Positions 20,201 to 33,229 of a stretch of DNA of 64,000 nt are shown here, in pieces. Source of the DNA: Sphagnum compactum (Eukaryota > Bryophyta > Sphagnopsida > Sphagnales). Numbering within the stretch: position 1 is the stretch's first letter; every line of letters starts with the position of its first letter. The stretch lies in NCBI GenBank assembly GCA_965153455.1, contig OZ234502.1, forward strand, positions 11,067,495 through 11,131,494. Direction: 5' to 3'. The position numbers were made by a program, and so were the translations under genes. A model generated the notes under the pieces. The model ran no database searches. It was not told the origin of the DNA and was given only the letters and a program-made list of their open reading frames with translations.

Positions 20201-22380
20201 TGTACTACAAGGGCAGCTTCAACACATGTCTGTCCAATAATTAACTAAATTTGAAGATTTCATGACAAAAGTAGAATATTCCAACAGATTCTCTACTTTC
20301 CTTCACAAAAATTTTGTTCTTTGAAAAAGTATTTTTTGAAAATTTCGACATTTCTACAAGTAATTTAATTAATGTCCAAGCAATGTACAACAGTAAAAAG
20401 TTATATATTTTTATGTTGCAAGAAATAAAATATTGATTAGTGACAAGCCAAAGTTCGGCTTAGATTAGGAGGAGTTTCATTGCCCTACAATTTGCATGTG
20501 AAAATATGTGGCAACTTGCAAGGTGTTTGGCATGCCCAGATTGGGGATCAAAATCTGTCTTACTCATGGCCTTGACTCTCGTTGAACTTTGGAGCTTGGT
20601 GTGGTCATGTGCGGTTTGAAGAGCCTCAAATGTATTTGGTGGTTTTATGAAGATTTTGGAGCGCAAAATGAAATACCTTCTGCATTGTGAAGTCAATGTG
20701 GAGTTTTCAATCGCAAGTCATATCCATACAGTTGAATGTGAGATGGTTAATCTATTCAATTTTACCCACTTAGGACCTCTTTCCATTAGGCTCTTGTGCT
20801 CACATATTTTGGCGCCACAACAATTTTCCACGAGAACTTTCTCTTTAGCTGTATTCAAAATCATCTCATAACTTTGCAAGGCAAGCATTGACCAAAAGGC
20901 AGAGCTTTGAGAGTTATAAGTCTCAATATGAATTATCATATGGTGACTTTTATCATTTTTCATGAGAACATGTGTTGCTTTGAAGTTTTTAAAAAAGTTC
21001 CCTTCAATAAGCCCACTGCTACAATTGATCCAACATTAATAACCTACATATTTCCAAACAGTTCCAACTCTAAATGGAAAGGTCTCAAATGGAAAGGGAT
21101 TGTTTCATGCAAGAGGGCGCACGGTCAGATTTCAATCACTTTGCATACCTTATTGTCCTTACAATTCTCATGTGCAACTCTATAGCATCAAGAAACCCTT
21201 AACATTGATCTACCCCATTATTATCACTAAGGTGAATGTTTTAAAATCCCAAGTATTCAAACTTTTCATGGTATGTTATTCAAGTTTCTTATGTATAGAA
21301 TTGGGGGATCAAGCATGTGACATCTACAACTTCAATGACATTATCTATCATCAACAATACCAGCACTTGTTGATTTTTTACTATGATCAGTTGTTGTTTT
21401 TTCTTAGGATTTTTTGTCAAAATTACAGAATTGAATCCATGCAACATCATTTAGGGTATATTGTCCATCCAATGTAGGTCCTTATAGATTGATGTTTGGA
21501 AAATATTTATACAACAAAAATGTTAAAAAATTCTAAAGATGTAAAAGTAGGTTATTCACCTTGGTTGGTTCACTCATGGCCAACATCATATGAATATGTC
21601 CCAAAAAAACATCTAACCATAAACCGTATAAAAAAACTCGAAAACCCTAAGCACACCATCACACACATGGTACCTTGTTGGTAAGTTGTACATGGTGTGT
21701 CTCTTCCTGGACACACCACATGTCAATTCAGGTAAGTCATAAAAGGAGGTACATCCTTTTTTTTTTTTTGTTAAATCAAGGCATTATTGCCTCATGTGAA
21801 TCATTGTCTATGTTTATTGCAACTCATTTCGTTACAAGCTTTGCTTGAAACGTTTTACAAGTGTTGAGTGTCATTGCAATTTTGTTGGAATACTGGATTT
21901 TTTTTTCAACTTGTCAACTTGCATGTTGCTGCTCAATTGAGCATTATAAGAAATCATCACTTTTAAAGCCACCCAAATTGACTAGGTTGTCATTTTGACT
22001 GAAAAATTGGTTTTTTGTTTTTTTTTTTTGAAGTGACATGGTTTTTTGGTTAGATCATTTGACTAGAGTTTTTTTTTTACTATTGATGAAATGTGACACT
22101 TTTTTTTTAAAAGTACAAAAAAAGGGATGACAATTTAGTAAAAAAAAAACATGTACAACTTCAGTCAAATGGCACATATATCCATGGTTGGAAGTGGATG
22201 TAACAATAAAATTGAAAAAGGAGATTACAAATCCCACGAGGAAAATCTTAATACATGGCAAGGCTTTTTTAAGGTTTTCATGCAAGTGGATTATTTTTAA
22301 CCCTTTTAGTTGCATACATGAACACCTCATGGTTATGTATGTAAATAATATGCAAGTAGTGGTTAATAGTAATATATGGA
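20200..22380. other. No recognised gene; AT-rich, T-runs toward the right
   Basis: Several open frames of 70-125 codons (20,907-21,684 plus strand) were read for domains and none was recognised. T-rich runs dominate 21,750-22,140. Confidence 0.4.
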
Positions 22381-22389
22381 CTAATCTAC

Positions 22390-22770
22390 CTACCTACTTA
22401 AGCTAGGCTACAAAAATACTTAAATAAGCTAGGTCAAGCTACTTATATACCTAGCTAGGCTAGGCTACCTTACCTACCTAGATAAGTAGGTAGGCTAAAT
22501 TAGGAACCTACATGTGTAGGTTCTTAACATAGGTTTAAATACTTGCCAAGGTAGGTATTTGAGCTAAAATATGATTACTTAAATAAGGTAGCTTAGCTAC
22601 TTAAGCTAAATTACCTAATTATTTTCTTAATTCCTACCCTCCTAATTACCTTATCTACCTTCCTAGCTTGGGTAACCTAAGTACGTAGGCTAGGGTACTT
22701 TTTACCTACCTACTTAATTAATGTACCTACCTTCTTACCTATTTACTTACCTAATTAATGTACTTACCTA
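22390..22770. repeat. CTAC/CTTA low-complexity block (CCTACCTA, GCTAGGCTA)
   Basis: Degenerate tetranucleotide-derived repeat of CCTACCTACTTA and AAGCTAGGCTA units. Similar blocks occur at 34,320-34,440, 43,180-43,250, 44,110-44,160 and 54,950-55,310. Confidence 0.75.
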
Positions 22771-23024
22771 TCTACTCAAGGATAATGTTGTATTCAATAA
22801 AGGGCTAGTGTTGTACAAGATATGGGAATGTTTTTCCTTCCTAAAAGTTTATCCCATATCTTTTGTCATTTTTTCAAATTTGTAAACAATATAAATGGGT
22901 GAATTGTAAGCATTCAAAAAATAAAAAAATATTCAACAAACAAATGCCATTTAAGATGAATCAATCAATGAGGCCCAACCCTAAAAGCCAAACTCAAAAT
23001 GAAATAAGATTTTCCAACTTAAGT

Positions 23025-23115
23025 ACCATATGGCCTAGGTCTAGGCTTAGCCTAAGTGGCTTAGGTCTAGGTTTAGCCTAGGTCCCATGTGGCCTAGGTG
23101 TAATCTTAATTTAGG
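23025..23115. repeat. GGCCTAGGTCTAGGCTTAGCC minisatellite
   Basis: Short array of GGCCTAGGT and TAGGCTTAGCCTAAG variants, largely self-complementary. Confidence 0.65.
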
Positions 23116-23119
23116 TGTT

Positions 23120-24818
23120 GTTTGGCCTAAGTTATGAGCCTTCATTCACCATTGTGGTTTTCTTATGCCCCATTTTTTATTTTCTCCCTAATTATTAATA
23201 TTTTAAGATATGTAATAGTTAATTACAACCCATTTCAACTTCCCAAGCCATTGAGATTTATTAATTTAATTTTAAGAAGTTGGATAATCTTACTTTAAAA
23301 ATAAGGTGTAAAATTTCATCCATTTAACATATTTTATAAATCAAGTTAGAATTATTTCTTATCTTTCTTGTGAATTTCTTGGTCAATTTTGTGAAACTCA
23401 TTAATTTTGACCATCACAAAATGAGTTGAAATACCATATTGTGCTTTAACATGTTGGCATCACAACTTATTTTCTTAATTGGAGCATCAAAGACCAAACT
23501 TTTTGAATTAAACATTTTGAAAAGCTAAAATGTAACTTGATATAAACAATAGATTTTTTGTTGATAACTTATCAACTACATCACATTTAATGTAAAACCA
23601 TGTTTATTAATAGATGTATACTTACACTAAGTTTGCCAATAATCTCAAAAAATAGTAGTTACTATGTTGGCTAGATTCAAACTAATAAAATCTTTATGAA
23701 TGTTAAAGCTTCAAAATCCAATGAAAGGTGCAAGCAAAGTATTCGGCTCTATTGTCAATTGGTAGCAAACTTATGGGACCATGTAGCCAACATTAGTGAC
23801 TTTTGTTAGGCTGTCAAATCCATGCACAAAGATTCAAACTTCATCATTTGCATAACGGCCTTTGTAAAACTTATCCCGATGAATAACAATGGTTGGTTCA
23901 AGTTTTACATAAATCCTCATGGTGTGAATACATGTAGGCAACAAGTTGTGTGTGTGGTGAGGGTGTCCATATTGGTCCAACTAAATGTGAATCTTTGGTT
24001 CCTCTAATTCTTTTTCAAGATGGGGCCAAGGTTGAGACAAATTCACATCCAAAAATGGTTCCTAAAGTTGATCATCATACACATGTGCTTCTTGAAATCC
24101 TTGTGATGTGCCAACATCTGCCATAGCCTAACCAACAAGATACTAGATGAAGCAAAGTATGAAAAGACAACAGAAAGGAATGGAGTTGGAAAATTGGAAT
24201 TTATATCCTATTAGATTTAAGGCAAAGTGGGGTGCAACACACACAATGGTGTTTGATTAATCATAATCATGTGGATTGCCTTTAATATGACAAATTAAAA
24301 GAATTTCAATCAAATAGATGAATGGGGGTTTGGGGGGAAAAATAATGGTTGAAATTTAATTTTAAAAAACTTACAAGTGGTCTTTGGGGTATCGCAAACA
24401 TGTGTACACCTTTGGGCAAAAGGTGTTTTGTTATAATCTTGTTATATCATGGTAAATTAGCTTAAGTGAAAAAAATATTTTTATCCCACCTTGGATGAAA
24501 AAGTTCTTTATGGTAAAGCTTCTTAAGTGAATCCTTAAGGATGTTAATCAAGATGAAGATGAAGGAAGGGCTTGTTCAAACCTTCATTAGATGTGAAGCC
24601 TTTCTTCCTAACATGATTGGAAAGAAAGGAAGATGAAGAATTCCTTCCAATTTTCATTGGTTCATGAAATGGAGGGAAGAATGATTAGAGGATGATGAAT
24701 TCCTTCCTATCCTTACTGATTCATGAAAATGGAAAGAAACAAATAATTGGAAGAAAAATGAAGGAGGGGATTCATTTCACCCTCACCAACCAAGGTAAAG
24801 TGATACATTCTTGGAAGC
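23120..24818. other. No recognised gene
   Basis: AT-rich unassigned sequence. A 61-codon frame at 23,822-24,007 was checked and no family recognised. 24,530-24,790 is enriched in GGAAGAAT/TTCATGAAATGG phrases. Confidence 0.4.
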
Positions 24819-24821
24819 AAG

Positions 24822-24975
24822 CACTACAACAAAAGGTGTCCCTGTATGCCAAGTGATTAAACTGGATTTTGAGTGAATTTACTGGTTGTAGTGAATGGGG
24901 ACCAATGAACAAGCAATGAATTCATTGGTCTAGTGAATGGGGACTAATGAATTGCACCCAAGTTTTGTAATAATG
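24822..24975 (+). mobile_element. CACTA-type MITE, copy 2
   Basis: 154 bp, the same length as the copy at 1110. It begins with the canonical CACTACAACAAAAGG and ends TTTTGTAATAATG, flanked by AAG on both sides (24,819-24,821 and 24,976-24,978). Interior carries GTGAATGGGGACCAATGAAC and GTGAATGGGGACTAATGAAT as an internal repeat. No coding capacity. Confidence 0.88.
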
Positions 24976-24978
24976 AAG

Positions 24979-25830
24979 GGAGGCAAGGATTTTGGAAGAA
25001 AGTAAAAGGTGTTCATGAAAGATGACATTCTTTGGGACTAGAATAATAAATTTGAACTTGGGGAACAAGGAAAGTGTTAGTTGATTATAGGGAGGCTTCA
25101 GTTTGTAAAACAATTTTAGATTTGCATCTATTTCAACTCATTAAATTATGTCATTAGATTTTTTTTAATTATTGGAATAGTCATACAAAATGACATACAA
25201 TAGTTGATGCTTGAGAAATTTCAACACCATTAGAGTTATCATTGGGAGGATACAATTATTTGAATAAAGGGGCCCATGGGGTTGTCTTTCAAAAAGTTAG
25301 TAAACTAGCTCTTGGGTTTACTATATACTTTTATTTATCTATTTTTTATATAAAAATCAAACAATGTGAAAGAAATTATGTGCATTCCCCTTATTGTTAG
25401 TTTTCCAAACAATTGAGGTTTTTCAAGCTCAAAATTTTCATGAGAGAGTAATGGCTTTCTAAATGAATGGGTATCTAATGTCACTTGGTTTTCAAACCCA
25501 CATCTTCAAATCCATGTGATAGACTTTGCTTCGCAAACATAATCATGAAATTTTAGTTGGAATTAGTTGAAAATTTTATGTTTATATTGAGGTAAGGGTT
25601 TAGGTTTCAAAAGTAAATTCAAAAAATTGTGAAACTTCAAAGGACAAGGGGTTTATTGCTTATGGAACACCAACAAATGCACAACCCAAACTTTGACACC
25701 ATATTGCCTTCATTTACTAAAGAGATGTATTTTGGTATGTAGTCAAAAGTTGAGGTTAGGATTTTAAAACATTTAGAAGTGTAAGAATTCAAGCTCTCAA
25801 TTAATCATAGTGTAACCAAAAAAGAAAAGG
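24979..25830. other. No gene seen
   Basis: AT-rich unassigned sequence. Confidence 0.4.
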
Positions 25831-26760
25831 GGCAAGATCCAACAACAACTCGGCCCCTCTGATCAAGTTCACTCTGACAGAGATACCATTGGACGTTCGT
25901 CCATGAAACAAACAGCATGACAAAATGCGCAGCTCCAAGTCCAGAGCTTCTGCCTTCTAGTCCTACCAAACCCTAATGAGATGCACACATTCCCGATGCA
26001 AAAACCCCTTCACCGAGCTACCTCAGACACAGTTCCTACTCATGCAAATCGACCAGACAAAATTCCAAAGATTGAGATTCAGAGCTCATAATTTACAGAA
26101 TTTCCCCGACAGCACAAGCTTCCCACTCCAGTGTGCTTGTCCAGAACTATGCATCCTACTTGGCTAAATTGCTAGCGCAGCGGAAAATTTCAGCAACACA
26201 GCCAAGCCTTTTTACAAAAACAGACCTACAGAGTGATATGTCTGCACTCCTAAGCTTGCCTGACCTCTTCAGCTCTATCTCATCCTCTTGAAGCAATGAT
26301 CAGACTGTTCAGAAAAACTGCCGAGCTCACCACGCTCTCCAATATCAGATCTCCCTAGCTATCCTCCAAGCTTCCCTCTTTTTCCTTCTCCCCATTCTCC
26401 CCTCTCTATCTGCCTATGCTCTCATGTCTAGAGTTGATCCCCTGATCTCTCTCCCCCAAAAAATAAAACCACCACCTTCCAGACCTGCAGCTCCTCCTCC
26501 TCTCCGTTCTCCTACCAGCTTCCATCACAAGCCTCCTTTTTCCGTTCCTCCGCCGCCGTCGTGCCTCCTACTTCGGCTCATCAATGCCGCTCCACTCCTC
26601 CGCATCATTTGCGCCGCCTCCTTCCTGTACAACCTCCCACACACACCCAGAGACAAGCCTCCCCATGCACTTCCATGCAGGAGTAATGGAGAGTAGGCGT
26701 AGCTAAATGACGGCTACTAAAGTGAAAATTAAATCCCAAGATCAGGCAGCGTTCACATAG
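25830..26760. other. C/T-rich higher-GC island, no recognised gene
   Basis: Base composition shifts sharply to C plus T on this strand, with runs such as CCACCACCTTCCAGACC and CTCCTCCTCCTCTCCG. A 90-codon frame at 26,424-26,696 is proline- and leucine-rich and follows from the composition. It could be a transcript leader or promoter island on either strand; nothing in it identifies a gene. Confidence 0.3.
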
Positions 26761-28700
26761 GCATTGGCGACCTAATTTCATGTTACAATAGAACCTTTAG
26801 ATGTGGCAAGATGTGTTTTACCATTAATTACATTTTCCAATCATAAACAAAACAAACCAAAAAAGTATCATTGTTAGTTTTATGATTATTGCATGGTTAA
26901 TAGTGTAATATAATGTTTTCTCTTTTAGTGTTAAAAGATTGTGAAAGATTGTTCACATATCAAATGTATGTAAACATGTATGTAATTCCATTCTTGGATC
27001 ACAATTTTTCTTGGTAGATTAACTTGGTTAAAAATTCATTAAATGCATTTTCTAATCTTGGATTCACACTACAACATATCATGATTTAAAACCATTAACT
27101 TTCATTGAACAACAACCCATAATGCTAAACAACCATTATAATTTTAGTTTTCCACCCTTCAAACTTGTTGTGTGATGTTATGTATACCTTGCAACTAGGG
27201 TGTGCAAAATATCACATAGGTCTAATACTAGGGGCGAAAGCACACTATGAGGGAGGCTAACTTGGGTAGTTTCATGACATGTGTGTAAAACATACACCGG
27301 CAAAATGTGCTGCATTTAATGTTGGGTTTCACTTTTGGACCTTGATGTTTGGGCTTGATATTTTGATTTTCACAAAGTTAATGCCATTTAATATTATTTG
27401 AAAGAATAAACAAAAAGATTAAATTCAAGGAATAATGGGTATATTATGGTACATGCAGTATAATAAAACCCAATTTTATTTTTGGACTACACTAGGTTTT
27501 GTTTCAATTAGTCAACCATAAAAGGTTCGAAATGAAATTTTTTAAAATGGCCCACCTCACATATATTGTGATCTTCCATTTGAAAATTATTGTTTGTCAA
27601 AATGTTAATTTATCACATATTTATAATCATTGCCTTAAAAAACACCCATTTGTAATGTAATAATATCAAACTCTTCACATGGCTCACAAACTTATTCCAA
27701 TCATATGGAATCACAATGTTTAATAAATACTACAAATTTCATAAATATTAAAAATCATTTTAATCATTTCTTGAATATATTTGCATTTTTTAATACTATG
27801 TGATGTTTTTTTTTTGGCACAAAAATACTCTAATAATATCATCTATCATATGAAATGTAAAAGTGTATTTTCTTTGACATTTGATTTTTTTGGGTTTTCT
27901 ACCATAATATGCAAAAACATTGTGAAAATCTTTCATAATAATATATGTAGACACATGGTGGTTATGATGGCCTATGGTTGTGACACATGACAAATGAATG
28001 TGAACTATGATGGCATTCAATGGTCACACATGGTCACACGAATTGACCAATATAACTATTGGTCAACAAAAACATTGGTCAATTTGGACAAATTGTCAAC
28101 TTAACCAATAGTCAAATCAAACATATTCAAATCAACTTGTCCAAAAGAACTAACCAGTCAAGTTGGTAAATATGCAAAATGCAACCTTTCTTATTAAAAT
28201 TTATGGTTGGAAAACCATGATTTCTTATCATGGAGGTATTTGTTTGTCCCCCCTATTTTGTTCTTTTGTTCTTACAACTTGTTGGTTGATTTCATTGTTG
28301 TCCATTTACTATTTTAAAGTCCACCCATGTTGGTTTTTGATTTCATCATCACTTGGTTGTAATTTGTAAACATGTTGATGTGCCCACACTATTAGTTGAT
28401 TCAATAAAAATGGTTTGTTTATGATTCATTACCATGCCACACATTAGGGCTAACATTGTTCATGTTTGTTGATGTTGTTGGTCTACTGATAGTCAACCTC
28501 ACTATTTGGTTTGTGACCATTAATGCCAAGTCCCAATCTAGTTATTAATCTTTTCAACATTTTTTTAGTTTTTAGTTTTTGGTTTTTTTTTTTGGAATTT
28601 TTTGGAACTTTGTTGGTGATAGGTTCAAAAGACAAAAGATGTATTTTAACAATAGTTTTTTTAATGAATTTTTAATAAACAAACTAACCATGGCTTCTTT
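26760..28700. other. No recognised gene; contains a TTGGTCAA hairpin repeat
   Basis: AT-rich. At 28,043-28,066 TTGACCAATA pairs perfectly with TATTGGTCAA around a 4-nt loop, followed by further TTGGTCAA and TTGACTAT-like words to about 28,170. Confidence 0.4.
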
Positions 28701-30480
28701 TTAAAACTTTAAAATGGAATTGGAACATGTCAATTCCCTTACAAACCATGGCAACTTTTTGGAATTGTGGTGCAAATATTATGCAAAACAACACATCTTC
28801 AATCACAAGAATAAAAGAACATTTTTAAAGAATGGGTTCTAGCAATTTAAAAATGTGTTATTTTCTTCCAAATTCTTCAACCATTGAAAGAATATAAGTT
28901 TTTGAATTAACCAAATAAAAAGAATTGGGCAAATGAAAATGATTTGTTATTGAATAAAATTATATTTATTGAGAGAAGTGAAGAAATGGATAAGGGTCCA
29001 ACAATGTTATAGTGGACCAAAGCAATTGTAACAATTGTTTAACATTTCATATTTTAATATTGTGGTTTAATTTGGTATTGAAAATTTTGGATTTATTTCT
29101 ATATCAACATTCATAATATGTCATGGGAACATGTGAATAAATTTCAAATTGATTTAATGAATAAAAATACCCATTAAGCATTTTTAAAATGTTGTAATTA
29201 CTATTTTGAAGAAAAGAAAGACTTGTAAAAAGACTTGAAAATGACACCTTTTGACAAAATTCTAATATAAACTTAACAAATGATATAAAAAAAATTTAAA
29301 AAAATTTAAAACAAATTTAAAGAATATTCTACATTACACATCACCTAAGGGGGCAGGGTTCACTCCTATTGGTTCATAAATAAAAATCATCTTGTTAAGG
29401 AATTGGATTTGATGTTGTGAAAGAATGGTGAAAATAAACAAGTTGCATAATAACATGTGATGGTTGGATAAGTACCAACAACAAACCATTACTAAATATA
29501 TTGTTTATGTCCAAAGGTTGATTACTTTTTTCAAGTAGTCGATACAATTGAAAATGAAAAACTGATTATGTATGTTGTGAACATTATTTGTCAAGCAATT
29601 GAAAAAGTCGATGTTGGAAAGTTCCATGCTAGTGGTTATTAATAATGTAACAACATGCAAGAGTGCAAGTCGCTAGTCACATCATAAAGGATAAGTATCC
29701 TCATGTTACTTATAGTGGTTGCACAACCCATGGGAGTGATCTTGTGTTCAAGGACATAGGATGAATATAATGGGTAAGTAAACTTGTCCAAGAAGTAAAA
29801 GCAAACATCACATTCATAACAAATCATCATAAGAGCCAAACATTGCTTTGGGAATTTTCAAGTAAAGAAAATAACTTGGAATTATTAAGATTAGCTAACA
29901 CTTGATTTTAAACAAATTTCACTATGTTGAAAAGGTTACAAAAGGTTAAAACACCAATTTAGCAAATGGTGGTGGGTGGACAATGGAAGAATTGGGCTGG
30001 TCCAAAAGAAAAGAAGATGTGGAATGTGCATGTGTAGTCAATTAATTTGAAGATTCTTAACATTCATTACTAGAGGGATTGAACCTATTTTTCATTCTAA
30101 TGAGAATCATGGATTTTACAATACCCACAATGGGGAAGTTTTATGAATATTTTGATCAACTAATTGAAAAATAATTCCAATGGAGGGGTTCACAACAACA
30201 AAAAAACAATGAAAACAAATTGTTGGCATTGTTTTGTGATAATTGAATAATTGGTATTCAACGCACACGCCTATCCATTATGCAAGAATTGTGTTGGATC
30301 CAAAGTCGAAAGGGAAAAAACCACAATTGTTTTTAAAAAACATGATGGGATTTTTAAAAATCTAAGATAATGTTTTTCCTAGTATATACAACCAAATGAC
30401 TATTGAATGCCAAGGAAATGCATGTCCATATATGGTGGAATTCATACGGATCATTAATTCCAAATTTGTAATAAAAATTT
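28700..30480 (+). pseudogene. hAT transposase pseudogene (BED finger plus DUF659-type core)
   Basis: The left end has a decayed BED zinc finger: WNC at 28,760, then SSITRIKEHF ending at His 28,820 and GSSNLKMC. The core is recognised by ITCDGWISTNNKPLLN (CDGW at 29,456-29,467), then FQVVDTIENEKL and AIEKVDVGKFHA. It continues with NVTTCKSASR, KYPHVTYSGCTTHG, LVFKDIG, TFITNHHKSQTLLW, QMVVGGQWKNWAG and THTPIHYARIVLDPK. These are the conserved blocks, in order, of plant hAT transposases with the DUF659 domain. Frameshifts and stops occur throughout (for example 29,639 region, 29,763, 29,908), and the hAT dimerisation tail was not seen. No clear terminal repeats or 8-bp duplication were found. 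Confidence 0.8.
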
Positions 30481-30785
30481 TAAGTCATGTTAGAATAGCA
30501 TCTACATATGAAACACTAAAAAAAATCTTATATATTTTAATGAATTGCTTTGTGAGTTCATGCAACTATTTTTAATCACTTTTCTAATTATATTGGAACT
30601 TTACAAATTTTTGTCAATGTAGCCACTTTTTGTAACTACGCTACATTATTCACTTCTCCATCCTTCAAATAAGATTATTTGTAGAATTATTTTCATCCAA
30701 GAACAACCTTGTATGTCCATTTGTCATAATATAATCACAATAGTAACCAAAATTTGGTTACAACTATGGTGGACCTAGAAATTTA

Positions 30786-31000
30786 CACTACACACCAAAA
30801 TGCGTCCTAGTTCACTCTAAGTTTCACTAAATTTTGAGTAAATTTGAACATTTTTTACCATGGTGAAACTAGCCAACCCCCTAGTGAACAGGGACTAGGT
30901 GCTATGGACAGTGAATTGGTTCACTAGCACCTAATGAAACAAGGTTACTCTCAAGTGAAATACAAATTTACCAAGCCATTCACTTGTTAGTTAATTAATT
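30786..31000 (+). mobile_element. Possible divergent CACTA-type end
   Basis: Starts CACTACACACCAAAATGCGTC and contains CCTAGTGAACAGGGACTAGG and GTGAATTGGTTCACTAGC, the same vocabulary as the 154-bp MITEs. No matching right end or target duplication was found, so it may be truncated. Confidence 0.35.
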
Positions 31001-31046
31001 AGGTAACATAGAAATCAATTAAATTTAAATTATTTAATATAATAAT

Positions 31047-31199
31047 CATTATTACAAAATGTGGGTAGTTCATTAGTCCTTGTTCACTATAACTAGTGAA
31101 TTCACTGCTTCTTCATTGATCCCCATTCACTATAACTAATGAATTCATTCAAAATCTGATGAAATCACTTGGCATATAGGGACACCTTTTATTGTAATG
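31047..31199 (-). mobile_element. CACTA-type MITE, copy 3 (inverted)
   Basis: 153 bp, inserted in the opposite sense. On this strand it starts CATTATTACAAAATG and ends CTTTTATTGTAATG, flanked by AAT (31,044-31,046 and 31,200-31,202). Internal GTGAATTCACTGC-type and TCCCCATTCACT words match copies 1 and 2 in reverse complement. Confidence 0.85.
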
Positions 31200-31202
31200 A
31201 AT

Positions 31203-31860
31203 ATTGATAATTTCATGATTTTTAACCTATGAGTTATTAACACATATCACTACCTAAGCTAAATTAAATACCTAACCTAGGTACATAAGCGACGTAATCA
31301 ACCTAGGCACTTACTCTAAAAAACTAGATAAAAGAATATTTGGTCAATTTACCATTGTTGACCATGCACACACCATTTGTGAAGTTTGATCTTTTGACCT
31401 TTAGAATGGAGGAAAACACCCCTACCGTCAAACCACTCCACTTGTTATTATAATATGTTACATTGCATTTTATTTATCAAATACTTCATTTAAAACACTA
31501 CAAAAACATAAGCTTTGAAAATTCATATCTTATTGAAATTTTGTTCAAATGAAATGATTTCAGTTTACTTTCAAAAAAATTCAATAATGTACATAATTAC
31601 ATTTATTTCCTTTTGAAAGCGTAAAATTATTTGAACAAAATGAATTTTGAATATAATTATTTAATAACATTTCAATGACCATTCTTTTGAAAAAAAATAA
31701 AATTAATAAATAGATACGATTTTTATTAATATAATAATATTACTTATGTCAGGCTACTTTTCATTAATCTAAATTATTTCACCCTACATTATTTATGGTT
31801 ATTTTTAATTATGGTAAGTTATTTTTGGTTATTCTATGTTTTTTTTACTATTGTAAATTA
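31203..31860. other. No gene seen
   Basis: Strongly AT-rich spacer. Confidence 0.4.
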
Positions 31861-32560
31861 TTTCATTTTAGGCTATTTTTTATTATGTGAAGCTATTGTT
31901 GGTTACTTTTGGCTATTGAAGGTTATTTCACCTTAAATTACTTTTGCTTATTGTAGATTATTTCGACTTAGATTATTTTTGGCAATTTTAACAATTCTAA
32001 GCAATTTTAATATATGGCTATTAGTGGCTATTAATAGCTATTTTATTGGTGGCTATTAATTGTTTTTTTATTGAGGCTATTAGCGGTTATTAATGGGTTT
32101 AGGTATCTATTATATTGGTGGCTATTAGTAATTATTCTATCGGTGGCTATTAGTGGTTATTTTATCGGTGGCTATTAATGGCTATTCTATTAATTGCTAT
32201 TGGTGGCTATTCTATTAATGGCTGTAAGTAGTTATTCTATTGGTGGCTATTCTATTAATGACTATTAGTAGTTATTCTATTGGTGGCTATTGGTGGTTAT
32301 TTTATTAGTGGTTATTGGTGAATATTCTATTGTGGATATTGGTGATTATTAATAGCTATTATATTAGTGGCTATTTGTGGTTATTTTATTGGTGGCTATT
32401 GTTGGCTATTGCTTGCTATTCTATTGGTGGCCATTAGTGGTTATTGGTGGCTATTAGTGGTTATCTTATTAATGGCTATTGGTGGCTATTGTATTAAATT
32501 ATTGTTGGTTATTTTATGTTATATTACAACTATTGATGACTATTATATTTTAAATTTTTG
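31860..32560. repeat. GGCTATT / GGTTATT minisatellite
   Basis: About 700 bp of degenerate units built on TATTGGTGGCTATTAGTGG and TTATTCTATT, densest at 32,020-32,510. Unit length is variable, near 12-24 bp. A 68-codon frame at 32,367-32,573 (GGY, WLL, AILL repeats) is a translation of the repeat, not a gene. Confidence 0.85.
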
Positions 32561-32639
32561 TTGGAAATTTTAGGTTATATTATCATAAGATATTGACAGT
32601 TATTATATTATAGGTTATTCTAAATTATTTTTCATGGGT

Positions 32640-33040
32640 TATTATTGTTTATTCTAGGCTATTTTACCTTAAGTCGTTATGTTTTATTTTAGATTATTTT
32701 AAGTTATTATACTTAGGATAAAATAATTTATAATAACATAAAATAAAATGACCTTGAATAACCTAAAATATAACTTGAAATAACGTATATTAATTAAAAT
32801 AAATAACCTAAGGTATAACCTAAGGTTAATTGATAATTTAATTTTAAATAATTTAAAAACCTATAATAAGTTAGTTAAAATACCTTAAGGTAGAATAATG
32901 TATAATAGTCTAGGTTATAATAATTTATAATAACTTATAACAACGTAGGGTATAAGTTAAAATAACTAAAGTTGTTTAAAATAATATAGGGTATATCATA
33001 AGGTAGCATATATAAGGTATTTAAAACAACTTGAAAGAAA
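32640..33040. repeat. AATAACCTAAAATA-rich low-complexity tract
   Basis: Degenerate AATAACCTAA/AATAACTTATAA repeats. It looks like the complementary-sense, AT-richer continuation of the GGTTATT block. Confidence 0.5.
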
Positions 33041-33046
33041 CCTATT

Positions 33047-33229
33047 TACTACAACAAATTATAATAATGAATTATGTCAACTAGTAGTGAAATATGATGT
33101 TTACATAATGATATTATAGTGAAATAACTTTAACCAAGGTGAAATCATTAAAATGCAATGAACTTATTTCACATTTAAGGTCTCATAGTGATTTAAGTTA
33201 ATGAATTGCACCCCATTTTTGTAGTAATG
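33047..33229 (+). mobile_element. Divergent CACTA-type MITE relative
   Basis: Left end TACTACAACAAATTATAATA, right end GAATTGCACCCCATTTTTG then TAGTAATG, closely matching the right end of the copy at 24,822. Flanking triplets differ (ATT and TTA), so boundaries are uncertain. Confidence 0.45.

Noticed and set aside
26424-26696. Proline-rich 90-codon frame
   Set aside because: Follows from the C/T-rich composition; no start context, domain or splice support.
32367-32573. Repetitive open frame with GGY/WLL repeats
   Set aside because: Direct translation of the GGCTATT minisatellite in a stop-free phase.
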